Assembly (NCBI GenBank): GCA_018136815.1 | Contig: CM030938.1 | Location: 4,045,448-4,109,447 of the forward strand | Direction of reading: 5' to 3' | DNA length: 64,000 nt | Source: Isochrysis galbana | Taxonomy: Eukaryota; Haptophyta; Isochrysidales; Isochrysidaceae | Part shown: piece by piece, positions 62,757 to 64,000 of the stretch | Numbering within the stretch: position 1 is the stretch's first letter | Layout of the letters: every line of letters begins with the position of its first letter | Notes under the pieces: generated by a model | Database searches by the model: none | Told to the model about the DNA's origin: nothing | Seen by the model: only the letters and a program-made list of their open reading frames with translations | Translations under genes and position numbers: made by a program

Positions 62757-63020
62757 AAGGCAACTCATCGGCGCACAGACATGCGAAACAGAGAAGTCGG
62801 AACAACGAGAGCAGACCTCGCTGTGGAGCTACCGCCGATATACGAAGAGAAGACGGAAGACTACAACCGATGCATGAAGAGAAGACGGAAGACAGTCGTG
62901 GAACGTTTGATGACATCGAAAGAAAGTAAGAGAAGGGGTAGAATGTCGCCGACGAGACCTTGAGGCTTAAAATAAACCACCGGTTAGAAGTAAAAGTCTG
63001 TCATCGTATGGAATACGACA
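62757..63020 (-). mobile_element. Candidate 5' LTR of the 62 kb Gag element
   Basis: Read on the minus strand it opens TGTCGTAT-TCC-ATACGA (hairpin) and ends near a PBS-like TTGGTGCC. It contains a duplicated GTCTTCCGTCTTCTCTTC. About 260 bp. No second LTR seen. Confidence 0.3.
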
Positions 63021-63202
63021 TTTTTCTAGGGTGGTGATTATGAAAGGGGGCCCCGGGAGCTTTCCTCACCCTACCTACCTCCTTCTCCTTGTCCTGGGCG
63101 CCGCCTGTATATGTGATGTCGTCGTCGTGATTAGGCGATCTCCCGACTCTAGCCGGATAGTGCTACGAACTATTCTTTTTCCTTTGAAAGTTATACTTAT
63201 AA

Positions 63203-63641
63203 ATGGATGACCTAATATCAGGTATCAGGGGTGGTGGACCTTATATCATGATATCAGGACCTAATATTAGGCTGATGGAGCAACTAGGCGTCCTCCCGCC
63301 TTTCTCTGTTGAGGAGGTGGTCCAGCCTGTCATTGGACACCCCCCAACTTCCGCCGCGCCTCTCGCCGCTTCCCTTCCGTCCCTTCTGTTCCCATCTGAG
63401 GCAGTGGTAACCTCGGATCCGTCAGGTGAAGAATCTAAATCGACGCGTCCCGCGCCGGGCCCGTCCAAGGGGCCCAAGGCCCCTCCTCCTGCAGAAGCGG
63501 GCCTCCCGCCCGCTCTGCCCGCCACCACTCCCGAAGACCGCGCCTCCTCACAGGCCGAGCTCGCGGCTACCACCGTCTTTCAATCATTCGAGGCCGGCGC
63601 CGCGCCTCCATCACCACATCAGCCCCGTTGCCCTCACTGGC
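63203..63641 (+). CDS. Unrecognised Pro-rich ORF, 5' part
   Basis: ATG at 63203; the frame begins MDDLISGIRGGGPYIMISGP, then VLPPFSVEEVVQPVIGHPPT and a Pro/Ala/Ser-rich stretch. The first 70 codons use normal composition and may be genuine; after about 63640 the frame is overlapped by a better-supported exon in another frame. The 5' 75 bp contain three CCTAATAT(C/T)AGG-type palindromic words. No family recognised. Confidence 0.25.
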
Positions 63642-64000
63642 ATGAACCATGTGGGGAGTCCCGCCGCGGGCGCTGGAATGGGAGGGGCTGTGTGCGCCGG
63701 CTCGCTCGTGCTGGCTCGCGTGCAGGCAGGGTGAGGGAGCCCTGCGCTTCTAGCATTCAATGCCGCAGGCGCGCGCCCCAGTGCACGCGATGTACCGCCA
63801 GCGCCTTGGCTGCGTCTGCCGCGCTCTTGCGCTTGCAGTGTCGGCGAATCATCATCATCTGATGATACCTCCGCCGCAGTGGCAGTGGCGCCTGCCATCA
63901 CGGCAGCGCTGCCCATGGCTGAGCGCGAGGCTCTGTCTGGGTTGGGGTTGGGCACCATCGCTCGCTCGCTCGCTCTCGCTCGCGAGAGGTTTCACCGCCG
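63642..64000 (+). CDS. Unknown gene, two exons, cut by window edge
   Basis: ATG at 63642 opens MNHVGSPAAGAGMGGAVCAG ending at 63730 before GTGAGG. A 108-bp GT-AG intron ends at 63838 and exon 2 continues in frame with VGESSSSDDTSAAVAVAPAI and MAEREALSGLGLGTIARSLA to the window edge. The codon split across the junction (GG-T) restores a Gly, and the intron size matches other genes here. The true start could be further upstream. Family not recognised. Confidence 0.4.

Overview
The window is nuclear DNA of a GC-rich, flagellated unicellular eukaryote, most likely a protist alga; a haptophyte or similar lineage fits, but the sequence does not fix the clade. The reasons are spliceosomal GT-AG introns of about 100-180 bp in several genes, a flagellar PACRG gene, eukaryotic ribosome and snoRNP genes, no operons, very long (GA)n/(CT)n and poly-G tracts, and dense Ty3/gypsy, Ty1/copia and non-LTR retroelement debris. 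Three 100-N gaps (4501, 14895, 56019) cut the scaffold into four contigs.

Host genes, by position: the first exon of an unknown gene at the left edge (-); PACRG (20.1-21.3 kb, -, 3 exons); ITPA/HAM1 nucleotide-pyrophosphatase with a signal-like leader (24.6-25.5 kb, +, 2 exons); a sodium:solute symporter (28.4-30.4 kb, -, 2 exons); an unusual ankyrin-FKBP-TPR-CS fusion (35.1-37.7 kb, -); a REI1/ZNF622-like 60S maturation factor carrying two ubiquitin-interacting-like motifs (39.1-40.7 kb, +); the 5' end of NOP58, cut by a gap (56.1-56.4 kb, -); a stand-alone SPRY protein (58.9-59.5 kb, +, 2 exons); and a partial unknown gene at the right edge.

Mobile DNA dominates the rest. The key object is a Ty3/gypsy-like element present as two near-identical inverted copies (6824-14894 and 47947-56018). 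It has a large Gag, one in-frame UAG, then a Pol that places a phage-type cytosine-C5-methyltransferase-like domain ahead of protease, reverse transcriptase and RNase H. Each copy sits head-to-head against a 5'-truncated Ty1/copia Pol. Both arms end exactly at gaps, and one gap also severs NOP58, so at least part of the scaffold order is doubtful. Other mobile DNA comprises non-LTR (LINE) ORF2 fragments near 18.4, 25.9 and 42.3-44.6 kb, a gypsy integrase remnant fused to leucine-rich repeats (16.2-17.1 kb), a Gag-like ORF near 62 kb, and three families of short hairpin-headed dispersed elements followed by Pro-rich ORFs.

Host genes repeatedly have long homopurine/homopyrimidine tracts just 5' of the start codon. 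No rRNA, tRNA or CRISPR array was recognised.
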